From NCBI GenBank assembly GCA_035578175.1, contig JAQMRL010000006.1, positions 27,722,393 to 27,786,392 of the forward strand: a DNA stretch of 64,000 nt. Direction: 5' to 3'. Numbering within the stretch: position 1 is the stretch's first letter; each line of letters starts with the position of its first letter. Source of the stretch: Catonia carolina. Taxonomy: Eukaryota > Arthropoda > Insecta > Hemiptera > Achilidae. Below the pieces are notes generated by a model. The model was not told where the DNA came from. It searched no databases and saw only the letters and a list, made by a program, of their open reading frames with translations. Below are positions 42,845-53,623 of this stretch, in pieces. The position numbers and the translations under genes are program-made.

Positions 42845-43392
42845 GTTGAACACAAATTTTGTTTATAACTCGTATTATAAACCTACGCCTTACTTAATGA
42901 ACTTTTTAATTGTAAGAGATATAAATAAGTTCTTCAATCAAATATTACTTTAATTCTCACATTTAGTTGTTTTAATTTCTGTATGTTGTTCTGAATCATT
43001 ATAATCACTATTAATAAATAAAAAATATGTTTAAATAACTTAAATTTTAATGATTATTCAACTTTCCAGTTCATGGAAGTGTGAAACTTAGCGATTAAGG
43101 CTTGTTTGGCAATGCCCTCACAGCTGTCCACCTTTACCGCAAAAACTTGGGGAAGACCGGACACGTAACGATTTTTTAAAATGCTCACAATTTTCTAAAA
43201 TATAATGTTTTTTGCTTCTTATAGTTTTAAATGACTTTGGAATGAATTAAAGAATGTAGTTATTTGAAACATGATGAATTTACTTTTAACAGAATGGTAC
43301 GTTACACAAAAATAAAAAACTATCCGGCATTACCCCAACTTCCCCTATACTCAAAGTATACGCTGAAAGTTTTTAATTTTTTTCTTCAACTT

Positions 43393-43787
43393 TGTTATTG
43401 TTTAGGTCATCAGCCGAAAAGCTGGTTTGAATCTGTAGAGGTTTTACTAAGTAAAATGAGGAGTGAGGTGGTTTACGTTGCCTTCTTTACTGAATAGAAA
43501 AGTACGCTTATCAGCATGCCGGGCCCTCTGAAAATCACATATTTTCCACTCTGCAAATGACACTTTCACTTCATTCACCACAGGGTCTGGCTGTATAATG
43601 AAATTCATCACTTTCAGAGGAGATAACTCTGATTAGTGTCTTTTACACCTCTACCTCTTCTGTTCTTAAATAATTCAGTCATTTAATTGGCTGACCATGT
43701 GATAAGAAACAGAACTATATATTTTAGCCCAGCAACGAACAGATTAAGAGTAAATAATTTGAATCTCCACCAGTCTGTTATGGGCAG
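43393..43787 (-). repeat. AAC-SINE copy 14, near full length
   Basis: Minus copy beginning 46 bp after the pogo-like element, with the 3' hairpin (AGCTTTTCGGCTGATGACC), all internal boxes and a 5' end TGCCCATAACAGACTGG. The two plus frames in it are not genes. Confidence 0.8.
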
Positions 43788-44211
43788 ATCTTCAACTTTA
43801 GAACATAAAATAAAGGTACTACAAAACTTTTTGAATTCCCAGTATGTCTACAGACTAACCTACACTATTTACCCGCAAACCAATAAAATTGTCTGCGAAT
43901 ATACCAACACTTGGTTGTCGTAGATAATTAGAACTTAGTTTTATGTTTTTTATTTAATCAACATTGCAAAGTAACTTTGTTATTTGTTTACAAACACATT
44001 CCTAAGAACAAATTATTAGTCGTTAACAAACATTATTATTAAATAGTGAAGAAGACGCTAGTAATTAGTTTACCTTAGATTTATTAAGAAAAGGGAAATG
44101 GGATAATTCTTGAATGTTCTGTTAGATTAATTTCTAAGAATGTAAACTAATGAAAGAACGTACAATTGACAGGTTAATAAAAGAATTTTAAAAATAAATT
44201 TCAGAAAGAAA
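43788..44211. other. AT-rich spacer
   Basis: No gene or terminus recognised; the 78-codon plus frame (43687-43923) starts inside the SINE. Confidence 0.5.
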
Positions 44212-44570
44212 ATCAGTGTGAAACAGTCACATGACTTTATCTTGTCAATGTAAATAATGAAATATATATATAACCTACGTTTAATCATTCGTAAACAATG
44301 TAAAATGGAAAATCCCTTTCATGAAACGACGCGAATCATGGCTAGTGGCAATGTTTTAAAAGATTTACCTGTGAGTTATAGCGGAAACCATTAGTGATTT
44401 CTATATCTACTTTTAAGACGAATCGAATGACATTTTTTGTTTCCAAATTCCGAACTTTGATTTCTTGACTTACGGTTTTGGGCTACTGCGGTCGAAACCG
44501 GAACTTCAAAACCCAATAATTTCTGCGTCTATTATAAGAGGAATCGAATGACACTATTTTTTTTCAAATT
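44212..44570 (-). mobile_element. HLN variant: 3' end joined to the 125 bp-repeat interior
   Basis: In minus sense the end reads GACAAGATAAAGTCATGTGA then a hairpin GTGACTGTTTCAC, matching the HLN 3' end. Inside it lie CGTTTCATGAAAGGGATT and then two 125 bp-type units (GAAGTTCCGGTTTCGAC, AAGTCAAGAAATCAAAGT). This copy shows the repeats seen at 16226-16620 belong to an HLN-ended element. Confidence 0.55.
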
Positions 44571-44605
44571 CTTTTTCAAAGTTACGATGTAAATTTTTTA
44601 TATTT

Positions 44606-44833
44606 TATTTTCTTTTTCTTCTTCTTCTTCTTCTTCTTCTCCTTCTCCTTCTTCTCCTTCTTCTCCTTCTTCTCCTTCTTCTTCTTCTTCTTCTTCTTCT
44701 TCTTCTTCTTCTTCTTCTCCTACTTCTTCTTCTTTTTCTTCTTCTCCTACTTCTTCTTCTTCTTCTCCTACTTCTTCTTCTTCTTCTTCTTTTTCTCTTT
44801 CTTCTTCTCCTTCTTCTTCTTCTTCTTCTTCTT

Positions 44834-44865
<32 letters not shown>
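44606..44865. repeat. (CTT)n polypyrimidine tract, about 260 bp
   Basis: Almost pure CTT/CTC on the plus strand, (GAA)n on the minus. It directly abuts the 3' end of the minus-strand LINE at 44866, as the plus-strand GAA tract at 20258 abuts its LINE end. The Arg-rich 88-codon frame is an artefact. Confidence 0.95.
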
Positions 44866-44866
<1 letters not shown>

Positions 44867-45620
44867 ATCAAGAATTAGGCATAAGCCAGTCACAAACCAT
44901 TCTGTACGTCTACACAAACACGAGACACTCCAGCCCGTACATCTCGACTACTGCCATCTTCTTCGAGTTCTTCTCACCTCTTTTCTTCCAACTGGAACAT
45001 ATTCCGTCAATTTTAAAGGTATTCTCTCCTCTGGCATCCGTTCTCAATGTTGCCTCCATTGATTCCGGTACTCCTTCACTTTTTCATTCAAGCTAAATAC
45101 ACCCAACTCGGATCTAATTTCCTCGTTGTGTATTAGATCCAGCCTCGAGCAGCCTTTCACCCTTCTTAAAAACATTTCAGCTGCTTGGATCCTACATTCT
45201 TGGCGTTTTGTGGTAATCCATGTCTTACTTCCATAAAGAAAGACTGGGGCTGTCAATACTTTGAAGAACTTCACTACTGTCTCTGTTCTAGTTCTGTTAC
45301 CCAGTTTCCTGTTAATGTTACCGCAAATAGCTTGAAATTTATTTATTTTATTTTCGACATCCAAGTCCCTATCAAACCTCACATAGCAGCCCAGATAGTT
45401 ATAGTGAGACACTTGATCTAATACTACATTGTTTAAAACAATCTTTGAACAAGTGGGATACTTCCCTCTGAATGCTATAACCTTTGATTTAGCAACCGAA
45501 ACTCGTAAATTATACTTTTTACATAAATCATTTAAAACATAACTGCTCTTTGAAGCTCATCTTTACTCTCCTGTATGATCCACACGTCATCCGCAAATAC
45601 CAATGCATTGTGTTGCATAT
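44866..45620 (-). pseudogene. LINE RT fragment with intact C-terminal frame
   Basis: Minus strand from 45620: ALVFADDVWIIQESKDELQ (the FADD catalytic motif), then KVIAFRGKYPTCSKIV in a second frame. Open frame 45044-45412 follows with HYNYLGCYVRFDRDLDVENK, RTRTETVVKFFKVLTAPVFL, YGSKTW and ECRIQAAEMFLRRVKGCSRL. Ends near CLILDSKKKK and the (GAA)n tail. 5' truncated just before the RT palm. The plus 78-codon frame is a shadow. Confidence 0.85.
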
Positions 45621-45734
45621 TTTATTTTAATAAGTATTATTTTAAAATTTAATTGTTTCTAGGAACACGGGAACTGCAATAGAACAAATAAACGTGTTAT
45701 AATAACAAGCAGAAAAACCAGGACTAGAGATTTC

Positions 45735-46500
45735 CTTTGTGAAAAGTAAATACATAAAAACATCAAAAGAGCCCTGCGTCACTTTAATACACAATACGGA
45801 AAAATTGGGAAAGTTGATATCTTCAAGTACCTCGAGGAGATGACAACCAAAGACCATCAAAAATGAAGTGAACAACAACAGACGAAGAAAAAAATGGCCG
45901 GAGCACTCAAAGGAACTTAACACTTGTAGCCTATAAGAAGAAAGGACTCTCAAAACAAACCAAGATTAGACATTATAATACTCTAATAAAACCTGTGGAC
46001 TATGTGTACGCGAATGAATGGCTTAGAATTACCGAGAGGCTGGTCTAAAAGAAACAGAGAAATTTGAGAGAAAGATCCTCTACAACACAATGGGCCCGAA
46101 GATAGTAGACGTACAATATAGGTTACGAAGTCAAGAAGAACAACTGTATAAGGAAAATGAACGATTAATGGAAACGATTAGAAAAATAAGACTAACATTT
46201 TACGGACACCTGTATAAAATTGATGACAACCGGTTGACAAAACAAATTTTTTTTAAGGTATAATTTAAACTAAGCAGTAGACATAAGATGTCGGATAAAT
46301 GGTTTAAAGAAGTCAGAAAGGATATTAAGAAACCGAGAAAACTTAATAAACCTAATTAAGACAACTAATAATTACGGACTTTAAGAGCTTCCATGAAGAG
46401 TAAAAACAGAACACCGGGGAAATAGAAAAAAAGAAAAACCTACAGTGAGCGAATGGTGAGAATGTGGGCTGCAAAAATATCTTCTAGAAACATCTTAAGT
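45735..46500 (+). pseudogene. LINE RT C-terminal fragment, multiply frameshifted
   Basis: Segments in order on the plus strand: NTQYGKIGKVDIFKYLEEM, then (other frame) ILYNTMGPKIVDVQYRLRSQ, EEQLYKENERLMETIRKIRL, TFYGHLYKIDDNRLTKQIF and a terminal YSERMVRMWAAK. The (R/K)LTFxGHLxRMDxxRLTKQIF string is a strong LINE C-terminal signature. Same family as the fragments at 9905, 23685 and 36031, and the longest copy here. Confidence 0.75.
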
Positions 46501-46643
46501 CACCTCACGTGGTCTAAAATTAGCCCTACACAGGAAAAAATATAACAAATTTTTGTATAAATTCTTTTTGATCACCCTGTAACATATCAATGTTTTATTA
46601 CTTAAAGATAGAAAAGAAACACTTGACAGTCGGTTTCAACTAA

Positions 46644-46892
46644 TCACAAGCCAATAAATTCCCCCATCTGGGAGGCTGAGATGGTAGCGGTTGGACATTC
46701 GGAGCAGCTGGCAATTTTATGTGACAGGAGAGTCCAGTTCAGTTGACCAAGTGATGGACTACTGGCTCCTTGGCTCAATTTCCGGAACGTGAAGTCGGCA
46801 GCAAATAAAGGAATCGAGAGAAGGCCTATATTATCTACTGCTTCCTCGCCTGTATTTTTATAACTCTTTACATTTTTACTAAATAACTGCAT
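46644..46892 (-). CDS. Unrecognised short open frame, possible exon or relic
   Basis: 82-codon minus frame with unusually balanced composition for this window: LLSIPLFAADFTFRKLSQGA, LGQLNWTLLSHKIASC and TATISASQMGEFIGL before the stop. I do not recognise it. There is a possible AG acceptor just upstream (AAAAATACAG near 46856 on the minus strand), but no flanking exon and no repeat copy in the window. It could be a fragment of an unlisted element. Weak call. Confidence 0.2.
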   Translation of the reverse strand: MQLFSKNVKSYKNTGEEAVDNIGLLSIPLFAADFTFRKLSQGASSPSLGQLNWTLLSHKIASCSECPTATISASQMGEFIGL

Positions 46893-46984
46893 TATGTACA
46901 GTTAATAACTTCAAAAAATCATTAGTGAGTAAATTTTGAGGTAAATAACTCTCAAAAAAAATCTAGTACAGTTTAAAGAACCAT

Positions 46985-47080
46985 TAAGTTAAATAAAACT
47001 ACAGTGGAACATGGTTAACACGAAATTTCTGGGGCTAGATATTTTTTCGTATTAACCGAATTTCGTGTCAACGGAACAAA
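46985..47080. other. Possible pogo/Tigger-like terminus or hairpin
   Basis: ACAGTGGAACATGGTTAACA followed by an inverted GAAATTTC/GAATTTCGTG pair (AACACGAAATTTC at 47011 and GAATTTCGTGTCAAC at 47059). A GTGGAACxTGGTTAACxCGAA start resembles ends of some pogo-group elements, but the partner terminus is not visible. Confidence 0.3.
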
Positions 47081-47089
47081 CAACGTAAA

Positions 47090-47091
<2 letters not shown>

Positions 47092-47132
<41 letters not shown>
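47092..47132. repeat. (GA)n microsatellite
   Basis: About 41 bp of uninterrupted GA. Confidence 0.95.
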
Positions 47133-47138
<6 letters not shown>

Positions 47139-47146
47139 AACAAAAC

Positions 47147-47262
47147 AAAAAATCTGGTGTAAAACACTCGCATGACTTTCTCTTGCCAATTTAAATAATG
47201 AACAATATAGCCTAACATTCGTAATAAAACATTAGAAATAAACAGAAAAATTAATCTCAATG
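47147..47262 (-). mobile_element. HLN 3' terminal fragment
   Basis: TCTGGTGTAAAACACTCGCA then CTTTCTCTTGCCAATTTAAA and ATTAGAAATAAACAGAAAAA: the 3' end of the family on the minus strand, about 115 bp. Confidence 0.65.
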
Positions 47263-48034
47263 CCTAGATTGGCAATCTAAGGGGTGTTGATCGTCCAAGG
47301 GGAAGATGTTTTCCGGAACAGACAGTAGCCTACTACCTAACCCATGAAGTGACGAAGAAGAAGATAAACGTACTGTAGCCACTGTTAATCATATGTCATA
47401 ATTTTTTTTAAAAAGAATCCGTTAGATATTCTTCACAGTAATACTATTATATACATATTTTTTAAAAACTACAAAATAAATTTACCGTTTACTATAAACT
47501 AAACCATCTAGTTGACAGATTATAAACTAAACTAATAATAAAAAATATGTAATATATCAATTTAGAAATATTTTTTTACCTTCTTTAATAAGACTACAAA
47601 CTTACCGACTTAAGTTTCTTGTTTTTAAAATAAACAAGAAAGAATTGGTTTGTAATTTATAAAAACAACTGTAAGACAAGGTTCCATATGTAGTAGTACT
47701 AATACTTAATTTTTTAAAGTAAAAAAATAAAGTGTAAAGAAGTGTTAATAAGTAGATCATAGTAAGCATTAATCATAAGTAACTTGAGATGAAAACTAAG
47801 TAAAACAGAATGAGTATATTGGAGTTAGTTTTTAAATTATGAATGATTTATTAATCTCACTTATTTTAAAATGTGTTAAAAGCCATCATAAATTATATAA
47901 TATAACTCATTAATTAATTATTAATTTCGTTAAAGTTCATTAATTATTTACCAGTTGTTTTTAGTTTCTTATTTTTATCCGTTCATTTTTAAATGGTTCG
48001 TAACATTCATCCGTAATTAATTATTATCAAAAAA
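47263..48034. other. AT-rich spacer
   Basis: No gene or element end recognised. Confidence 0.5.
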
Positions 48035-48798
48035 TCTGGTGTGAAACACACACAACTTTCTCTTGCCAATGCGAATAATAACACTAAACCTAACATTATT
48101 AATAAAATATTAGAAATAAACAAAAAACTAACCTCAAAAAAACATAACCTTATTTAAATCATGAGTGAATGACGCAAAATGAAAATCGAAATCAGTTTGG
48201 CTTAAAAATACAGAAAATCACTCTTTCACGCTAAACTAGGCTCTGTATAAAAAATTCTCTAAATAAAAGTTGTAGATCTTTTAATTCTCTATATATTTTA
48301 TTTTATACACTTTTGTCGTAAAATGCGTACTAAAGCCGAAATATTAAAAAAATCGATTTTTCTCACGTTTTCGTGAGAAAAAACAGAAAATCGCTAATTA
48401 CCGCTAAATTAAGCGTTATACAAAAAAATTATTGAAATAAAAGTTGTAGGATTTAAAATTGTCTACATTTTTTATTATATACATTTTTGCGCTGAAATGC
48501 ATATTAAAGCCGTAATCTTAAAATACACTTTTTTACGTGAAAACGGTCTCACCAAGAATTTCAACCAAGATGGCGCCTACCCTATCTTGTAGAGCATAAA
48601 AAATTTAGTAAACTAGGCGATTTTAAAAAAAATCGTAGGACCAGTTTTTGAGAAAATCGCAAAAAAGTGAAAAATTATACGAATAAACTACTATTTCCGG
48701 TTGACCGATTTTGATGAAAAAATGTTCGTGTCTGGTCCGGTAGTGGTATGTAACTTAAGTTTCAAGTTCGTACGATGTTCCGTTCTTGAGATATTTTG

Positions 48799-48836
<38 letters not shown>

Positions 48837-48970
48837 GACCAATCGCTAAAAACATGTTTTTTGGGTTGAGGGGGTCTGAAAACGTGTAGATCCGGTGAAA
48901 ACTCGATTTCGAAAAATCTACATGAAAACAATACTTCCCTTCCTATATATTCATATAGGCAAGAGAAAGT
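48035..48970 (-). mobile_element. HLN copy, full length
   Basis: TCTGGTGTGAAACACACACA at the 3' end, ACTTTCTCTTGCCAATGCGA, the paired AAAATTGTCTACATTTT/AAAGTTGTAGGATTT zones, CA tract at 48803-48832, and the 5' end with GGCAAGAGAAAGT on plus at 48958-48970. The CCTATAT-ATTC-ATATAGG hairpin sits next to the 5' subterminal repeat. The overlapping 62- and 79-codon frames are artefacts. Confidence 0.7.
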
Positions 48971-49228
48971 AAAAATACGGGAAGTACAATTCACAAATAA
49001 ATCCTTACTGTTCTCAAGTTTATTTCTACGATCTTTGTAGTAAATAAATAAATATTTTTTTTTATCATGTAATATAATATATAGGCTAACTTAATAGCCA
49101 TACTCCGTTTGATTTATTTTGCATTCACTACCATTGAAGTTAAATGTGGCCAATTGTTAAATTTTTGGATTTTTGGGTCTGTTGTAAGCGAGTGGGATGA
49201 GTTAGGGCTAAAAATTTTAATTTATTAT

Positions 49229-50190
49229 ACCGGGTGTCCCGCGGAATTTGAACCACAGGGAAATTGATTTTCATTAGTTTGTTAATATTTTCTTCTCACG
49301 AATAAATGAAGAATTGTTATAGTCAGGAATTATTAGAAAATGTTTAGACCTTTCAAAAAATATCAATTTTGATACATTTTAAGCTGTATTTTAGCTTAAA
49401 TACAGAAATAAATAGATTTTTAATCGTTTTTCATTTAAGTATTGTAAATTTTATCTACTTTTCGCATTGTTATGTTTGGAGTAATGGTAACGTTCTGTTT
49501 CGGAGTGATCGGATCTGTAAAGATAGGTGAATCGAATCCATCACCAATATAATTTTTTATTGTTCAAAAATTATTGGAAATAGTAAATAAAATTAATTAT
49601 TTATTTTTTAATTTTGGCAGTTTTATCAACAACAAACAAGATTGTTGCAATATTCAAAAATTATTGTAATTATCAGCTGTCTTTGAAAATTAAATGTTGC
49701 TGAAGGTATTTAAAATACTGTAGGGTAATACTGAATTTGCTTCCAAAAAAAAACAAATTTTTAAGTAAATAATTTTAGCTGATAAAACAAATTGTCAAAA
49801 TTTAAAAAACATAAATAAATTTTTTTTCTAATATTTCCAATGTTTTTTGAACAATAAAAAACTTTACCGCTGATGGATTCGACCCACCTATCTTTACAGA
49901 TCCGATCACTCCGAAACAGAACGTTACCATTACTCCAAACTTAACAATACGAAAAGTAGATAAAATTTACAATACTTAAATGAAAAACGATTAAAAATTT
50001 ATTTATTTCTGTATTTAAGCTAAAATACAGCTTAAAATGTATCAAAATTGATACTTTTTGAAAGGTCTAAACATTTTCTAATAATTCCTGACAATAACAA
50101 GTCTTCATTTATTCGTGGGAAGAAAATATTAACAAACTAATGAAAATCAATGCTATTTCCCTATGGTTCAAATTCCGTGGGACACCCGGT
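49229..50190. mobile_element. Foldback element with ACCGGGTGTCCC ends (962 bp)
   Basis: Arms of roughly 400 bp, left from ACCGGGTGTCCCGCGGAATT and right to the complement (AATTCCGTGGGACACCCGGT). They are paired through GGAGTGATCGGATCTGTAAA/TTTACAGATCCGATCACTCC. The loop of about 200 bp is AT-rich. No coding frame. The target duplication is not obvious (TA at the left, TC at the right), so superfamily not assigned. Confidence 0.85.
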
Positions 50191-50554
50191 CGTTCTGTGC
50201 GTGTGCATTTTGCACGTCACATAAGTCCCTATGACTGTATTCAGTGTCATAGATAAGGAGGGAAGTCCAGGGTGTCCAGACCCCCCAAAATATAAAAAAA
50301 AAATTATTATAAAGATTGAGCACCAACTCCAGAACTGACAATCTGCAAAAAAATTAAAGAGGAGTAACCATTCTCAACTTTAATCCGTTCAGTACCAACG
50401 TCCGGAAAACAGGACGTCAATATATTTTACGTAGTGACAACATCCTTTTTACCGGACGTTCGTAAGTTATGCATAAAGTACCAACGTCCGGATAACCGAA
50501 AATTTACAAAAAAGAACTTTTAAACAAATATTAATGGAATGATGTATTTTTGAA

Positions 50555-50745
50555 CCACTTCCGTGGCGTAGTGACTAGCGCGCTAGCCTGCAAAGCAAAA
50601 TGTCCCGGATTCGATTCCCGGCTAGTGTCTGGAAATTTTAACAAGTTAAAACCATCGAAAAGGTACACAGTAAAAGTTACCACAGTAGTCGCTAATGACC
50701 AAGCTGTCGATGCAACTTTAAATAAACTAAAAAAAAACTATTTTG
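50555..50745 (+). repeat. SINE-D with tail T1, best preserved copy
   Basis: CTTCCGTGGCGTAGTGACTA (A-box region), GCGCGCTAGCCTGCAAAGC, GGATTCGATTCCCGGC (B box), GTCTGGAAATTTTAACAAGT and tail T1 (GTCGCTAATGACCAAGCTGT, GATGCAACTTTAAATAAAC). The family reference copy. An imperfect ATTTTTGAA/ATTTTGAA pair flanks it. Confidence 0.8.
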
Positions 50746-50785
50746 AATATTTTTAGTGTTAGAACGATTTCTTTTTTTCTTTTGT

Positions 50786-51184
50786 TGCTGTTGGTTTAGG
50801 TCAACATCCGAATGGCTGGTTTCAACCTCTAGAGGTTTTACTAAGTAAAACGAGGAGTAAGGTAGTTTACAATTGCCTTCCTCACTGAGTGCAAAAGAAG
50901 CGTTCGCTTATCAGCATACCAGGCCCTCCGAAAAGCATCTGCTCTGCACCCTGCAAATGACCCCTTGACTTCATTCACCACAGGGTCTGGCTGTATAATG
51001 AAATTAATTACTTTCAGATGAGTTAACTCTGACTAGTGTCTTTTACACCTCTACCTCTTTTGTTCTTTAAAAAGTTCAGTCATATAATTGACTGACCATA
51101 TGATAAGAAACAGAACTATTTTTTGTAGCCCTGGAACTATCAAATCGAGTGCAAATAAAACACTCCACCAGCCTGTTATGGACG
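50786..51184 (-). repeat. AAC-SINE copy 15, full length
   Basis: Minus copy inside the piggyBac-type element; 3' hairpin with one change (AGCCATTCGG) at the left, 5' end GTCCATAACAGGCTGGTGGA at the right. Confidence 0.8.
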
Positions 51185-51385
51185 ATTCTTTTTTTACGAA
51201 CATAATAAAAATTAATCTTTAATAGGTAATTTTATTTTTCTGTAACGTTGAAGTTTCGGTTGGTAATGGGAGGCTTACGCCTGCAAATTTTGGAAATAAG
51301 GGCTGGCACTTTTTGTACACCCTTATTTAAATTAAATGGCTATAAATCAAACTTTTAAATTTTGTTTCGGCACTGAAAGGGTTAA

Positions 51386-52121
51386 ACATTAGTCCTGCGG
51401 AAAATGGTGGACATTACTTTTGGACTATTTTGTAAACACAAGTTCCTTTGGGAGTACCCACTAAAAGACGCACACTTTTAAAAAATATTTTGTGTAAGGA
51501 GTCATAAATGTAAAGAACTATTGAGCTCCCATTACAAAATGTTACCACGGGAGTCTTGATTAATGAAATATTCCCAATATATTCCACAATTTCCAAAATA
51601 AGTCAACTGCAAACCTTCTTGTAAGTAAGGTATAGTGACAGAAGTTGGGGTGTAATATTACTAGCTTGATTCGTAGTTATCATTAGTTATTTAATGAGCT
51701 TAAACTCCTGTAATGGAGAACACATGTGACATGACCTTCAACCTTACGCAAACATGTGTTACACCCGCATCCCAGACGCACTCCAGACAGAATGCAAAAA
51801 AGATTCATCTTTCTTTTCTACTGTTACATTTTTATACATAGGTTTGTATTAACTAATTCTACCTATCTTTATAAATATTACACTTCATGGAGTTTACTGT
51901 GTAGGATCCTTATCTTACATTTGAGTAACATTAAAGTAATCATTAATCATGGAAAGGGTAAACGCAAATGTTGTTTTAATTATAGGTTTTAATTTTTTAA
52001 TGTTACATACCTACTACTGTAAACTTCAGAAAAAATAAGAGAAGATTTCTTCTCCCTTATGTAAATTCTATGGGTTCTTTAGCCCTTAATCTTTAACGTT
52101 TTCAACTTGATTGTTTTTTTT
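51386..52121. other. Spacer without recognised gene
   Basis: The 60-codon minus (51414-51596) and 78-codon plus (51756-51992) frames show no motif. No repeat ends. Confidence 0.45.
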
Positions 52122-52625
52122 ACTTTCTCTTGCCTATATGAATATATAGAAAGGAAAGTATTGTTTTCATGTCGATTTTTCGAAATCAAGTTTTCACCAG
52201 ATCTACACGTTTTCAGACCCCCTAAACACAAAAATAAGTTTTTAGTGATTGGTCTGTGTGTGTGTGCGTATGTGTGCGCGCGCCTGCGTGTGTTTGTGTG
52301 TGCGTGTGTGTGTGAACAAAATATCTCAAGAAAAGAACAGTGTACGAAGTTGAAACTTGAAACTTACGTTAGATACCACTAGAAAACTTGACACGAATAT
52401 TTTCATCAAAATCGGTCAACCGGAAGTAGTAGTTTATTCGTGTCATTTTTCACTTTTTTGCGATTTTCTCAAAAACGGCTCCGACGATTTTTTTAAAAAT
52501 CGCCTCACTTACTAAACTTTTTATTTACAAAATAGGGTAGGCGTCATGTCTGCTGAAATTCTTGGAGAGGCTGTTTTCACGTAAAAAATAATTTTTTTTT
52601 TTTGAGATTGCTGCTTTAATATGCA
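52122..52625 (+). mobile_element. HLN 5' half
   Basis: ACTTTCTCTTGCC start, CCTATATGAATATATAG hairpin, AGTGATTGGTCTG, mixed TG/CG tract at 52254-52316, then TTTTCATCAAAATCGGTCAA and GGGTAGGCGTCATGTCTGCT. Breaks down after TGCTTTAATATGCAT. A patch near 52840 (TAGTGATTTTCTGTATTTT) may be a decayed remnant of the 3' half. Confidence 0.65.
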
Positions 52626-53254
52626 TGTAATTGATACAGTGAGAGGTACTCAGGGTAATAAGGCCTCAACTTGTGATTTGTAAATTCAAAAGATTTGTTT
52701 ATTTAAAAAAAACTGATTGCAAATAATGTTATTTAAAAAAAATGTATTAGAGCTTTTGGAAAGAATGTGTACGAGTTAATACCTATTGATAAAAATAAAG
52801 TTATATCAATTTTTTTTTCTAAAATGCATAGTTTAGGGTAAATAATAGTGATTTTCTGTATTTTGCTCATCAAAATCAGTAAAAATATTTTCTTATCTTG
52901 TTGATAACATTGTTTGTTTATTTAGAATCTAGGCTCATTTTAACTGTATTTACAACAAATACCTATGGATTTTATCAACAGAATTATTTTATTTTCAAGT
53001 TTTAACCTCATTTGTTAACTATGATTTTGTAAATAATGATTATTTAATGTAAAACTCGCATTGGAAATAAGTTTCATTGGTACACTTCCGCTTAATCCGT
53101 CTTTCTCGGTCATCTGGCACCCGGCCCGTTTATGACGGACAATTGGAATTTTACTGTATCTCTTAGTGTTCGTAAAGAAACTCAGAGTTACTCACAGTTA
53201 TTTCTGAGTGTTTGCTGATTACCACAGTAATTCGCTTGCTTAACTTGACTCCAA
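52626..53254. other. AT-rich spacer
   Basis: Apart from the possible HLN remnant near 52840 nothing is recognised. Confidence 0.45.
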
Positions 53255-53495
53255 TATTTTGGCCATATAGTACGGAATAAAAAATACCACCTACTGCAGT
53301 GCATCATGGAAGGCAAAATTGAAGGTAAACGAAGACCGGGGAGAAGGAGAATTTCTTGGATGGGGAACCTGCGGGGGTGGTTTGGGACCACCTCAGTTCA
53401 ACTCTTCAGAGCGGCTGGTTCCAAGGTTAGAATCATGATGATGATCGCCAATCTCCGACGCGGAGCAGGCATATAGAAGAAGAAGAAGAAGAACT
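53255..53495 (+). pseudogene. LINE C-terminus with stop codon and (GAA)n tail
   Basis: A 74-codon stretch ending at TAG 53474-53476. It reads YFGHIVRNKKYHLLQC, IMEGKIEGKRRPGRRRISWM and GNLRGWFGTTSVQLFRAAGS, ending MMIANLRRGAGI. The GKIEGKRRPGRRRxSWxxNLRxWFG motif is a classic LINE C-terminal tail in arthropods. AGAAGAAGAAGAAGAA follows the stop, a short version of the GAA tails at 20258 and 44606. 5' truncated. Confidence 0.85.
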
Positions 53496-53623
53496 TGACT
53501 AGGTTAATTATTTAAAGTAACTATCTACCAGCAGTTTGACTGGAGCGTGTCTGAATCACTAAAATAATTTAATCTCAAAAATCAAGAAATAAATTTCATG
53601 TCAACCGTTTCACAAGATATTAT

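Larger units (their letters stand above)
40732..43347 (+). mobile_element. pogo-like transposon with PHD-like finger, decayed (2612 bp)
   Basis: Element 40734-43345 flanked by TA (40732-40733, 43346-43347). Inverted termini GGGGAAGTTGGGGYAWWGCC. Carries one transposase gene from about 41194 to 42844 in broken form, with about 450 bp of 5' and 500 bp of 3' flank. Subterminal copies of a TTGGGGWAWT..CGGAC motif lie at both ends (separate entry). The only recognisable near-autonomous element besides the two mariners. Confidence 0.9.
50380..51385. mobile_element. piggyBac-type element with TTAA target, holding two SINEs
   Basis: Element 50384-51381 bounded by TTAA at 50380-50383 and 51382-51385. 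Ends TCCGTTCAGTACC and (reversed) CCCTTTCAGTGCC are imperfect inverted repeats. The left 110 bp repeats ACGTCCGG or its complement several times (50399, 50455, 50488). Noncoding; SINE-D and an AAC-SINE account for most of its length. Confidence 0.75.

Noticed and set aside
44605..44871. 88-codon Arg-only frame
   Set aside because: Translation of the (CTT)n tract on the minus strand.
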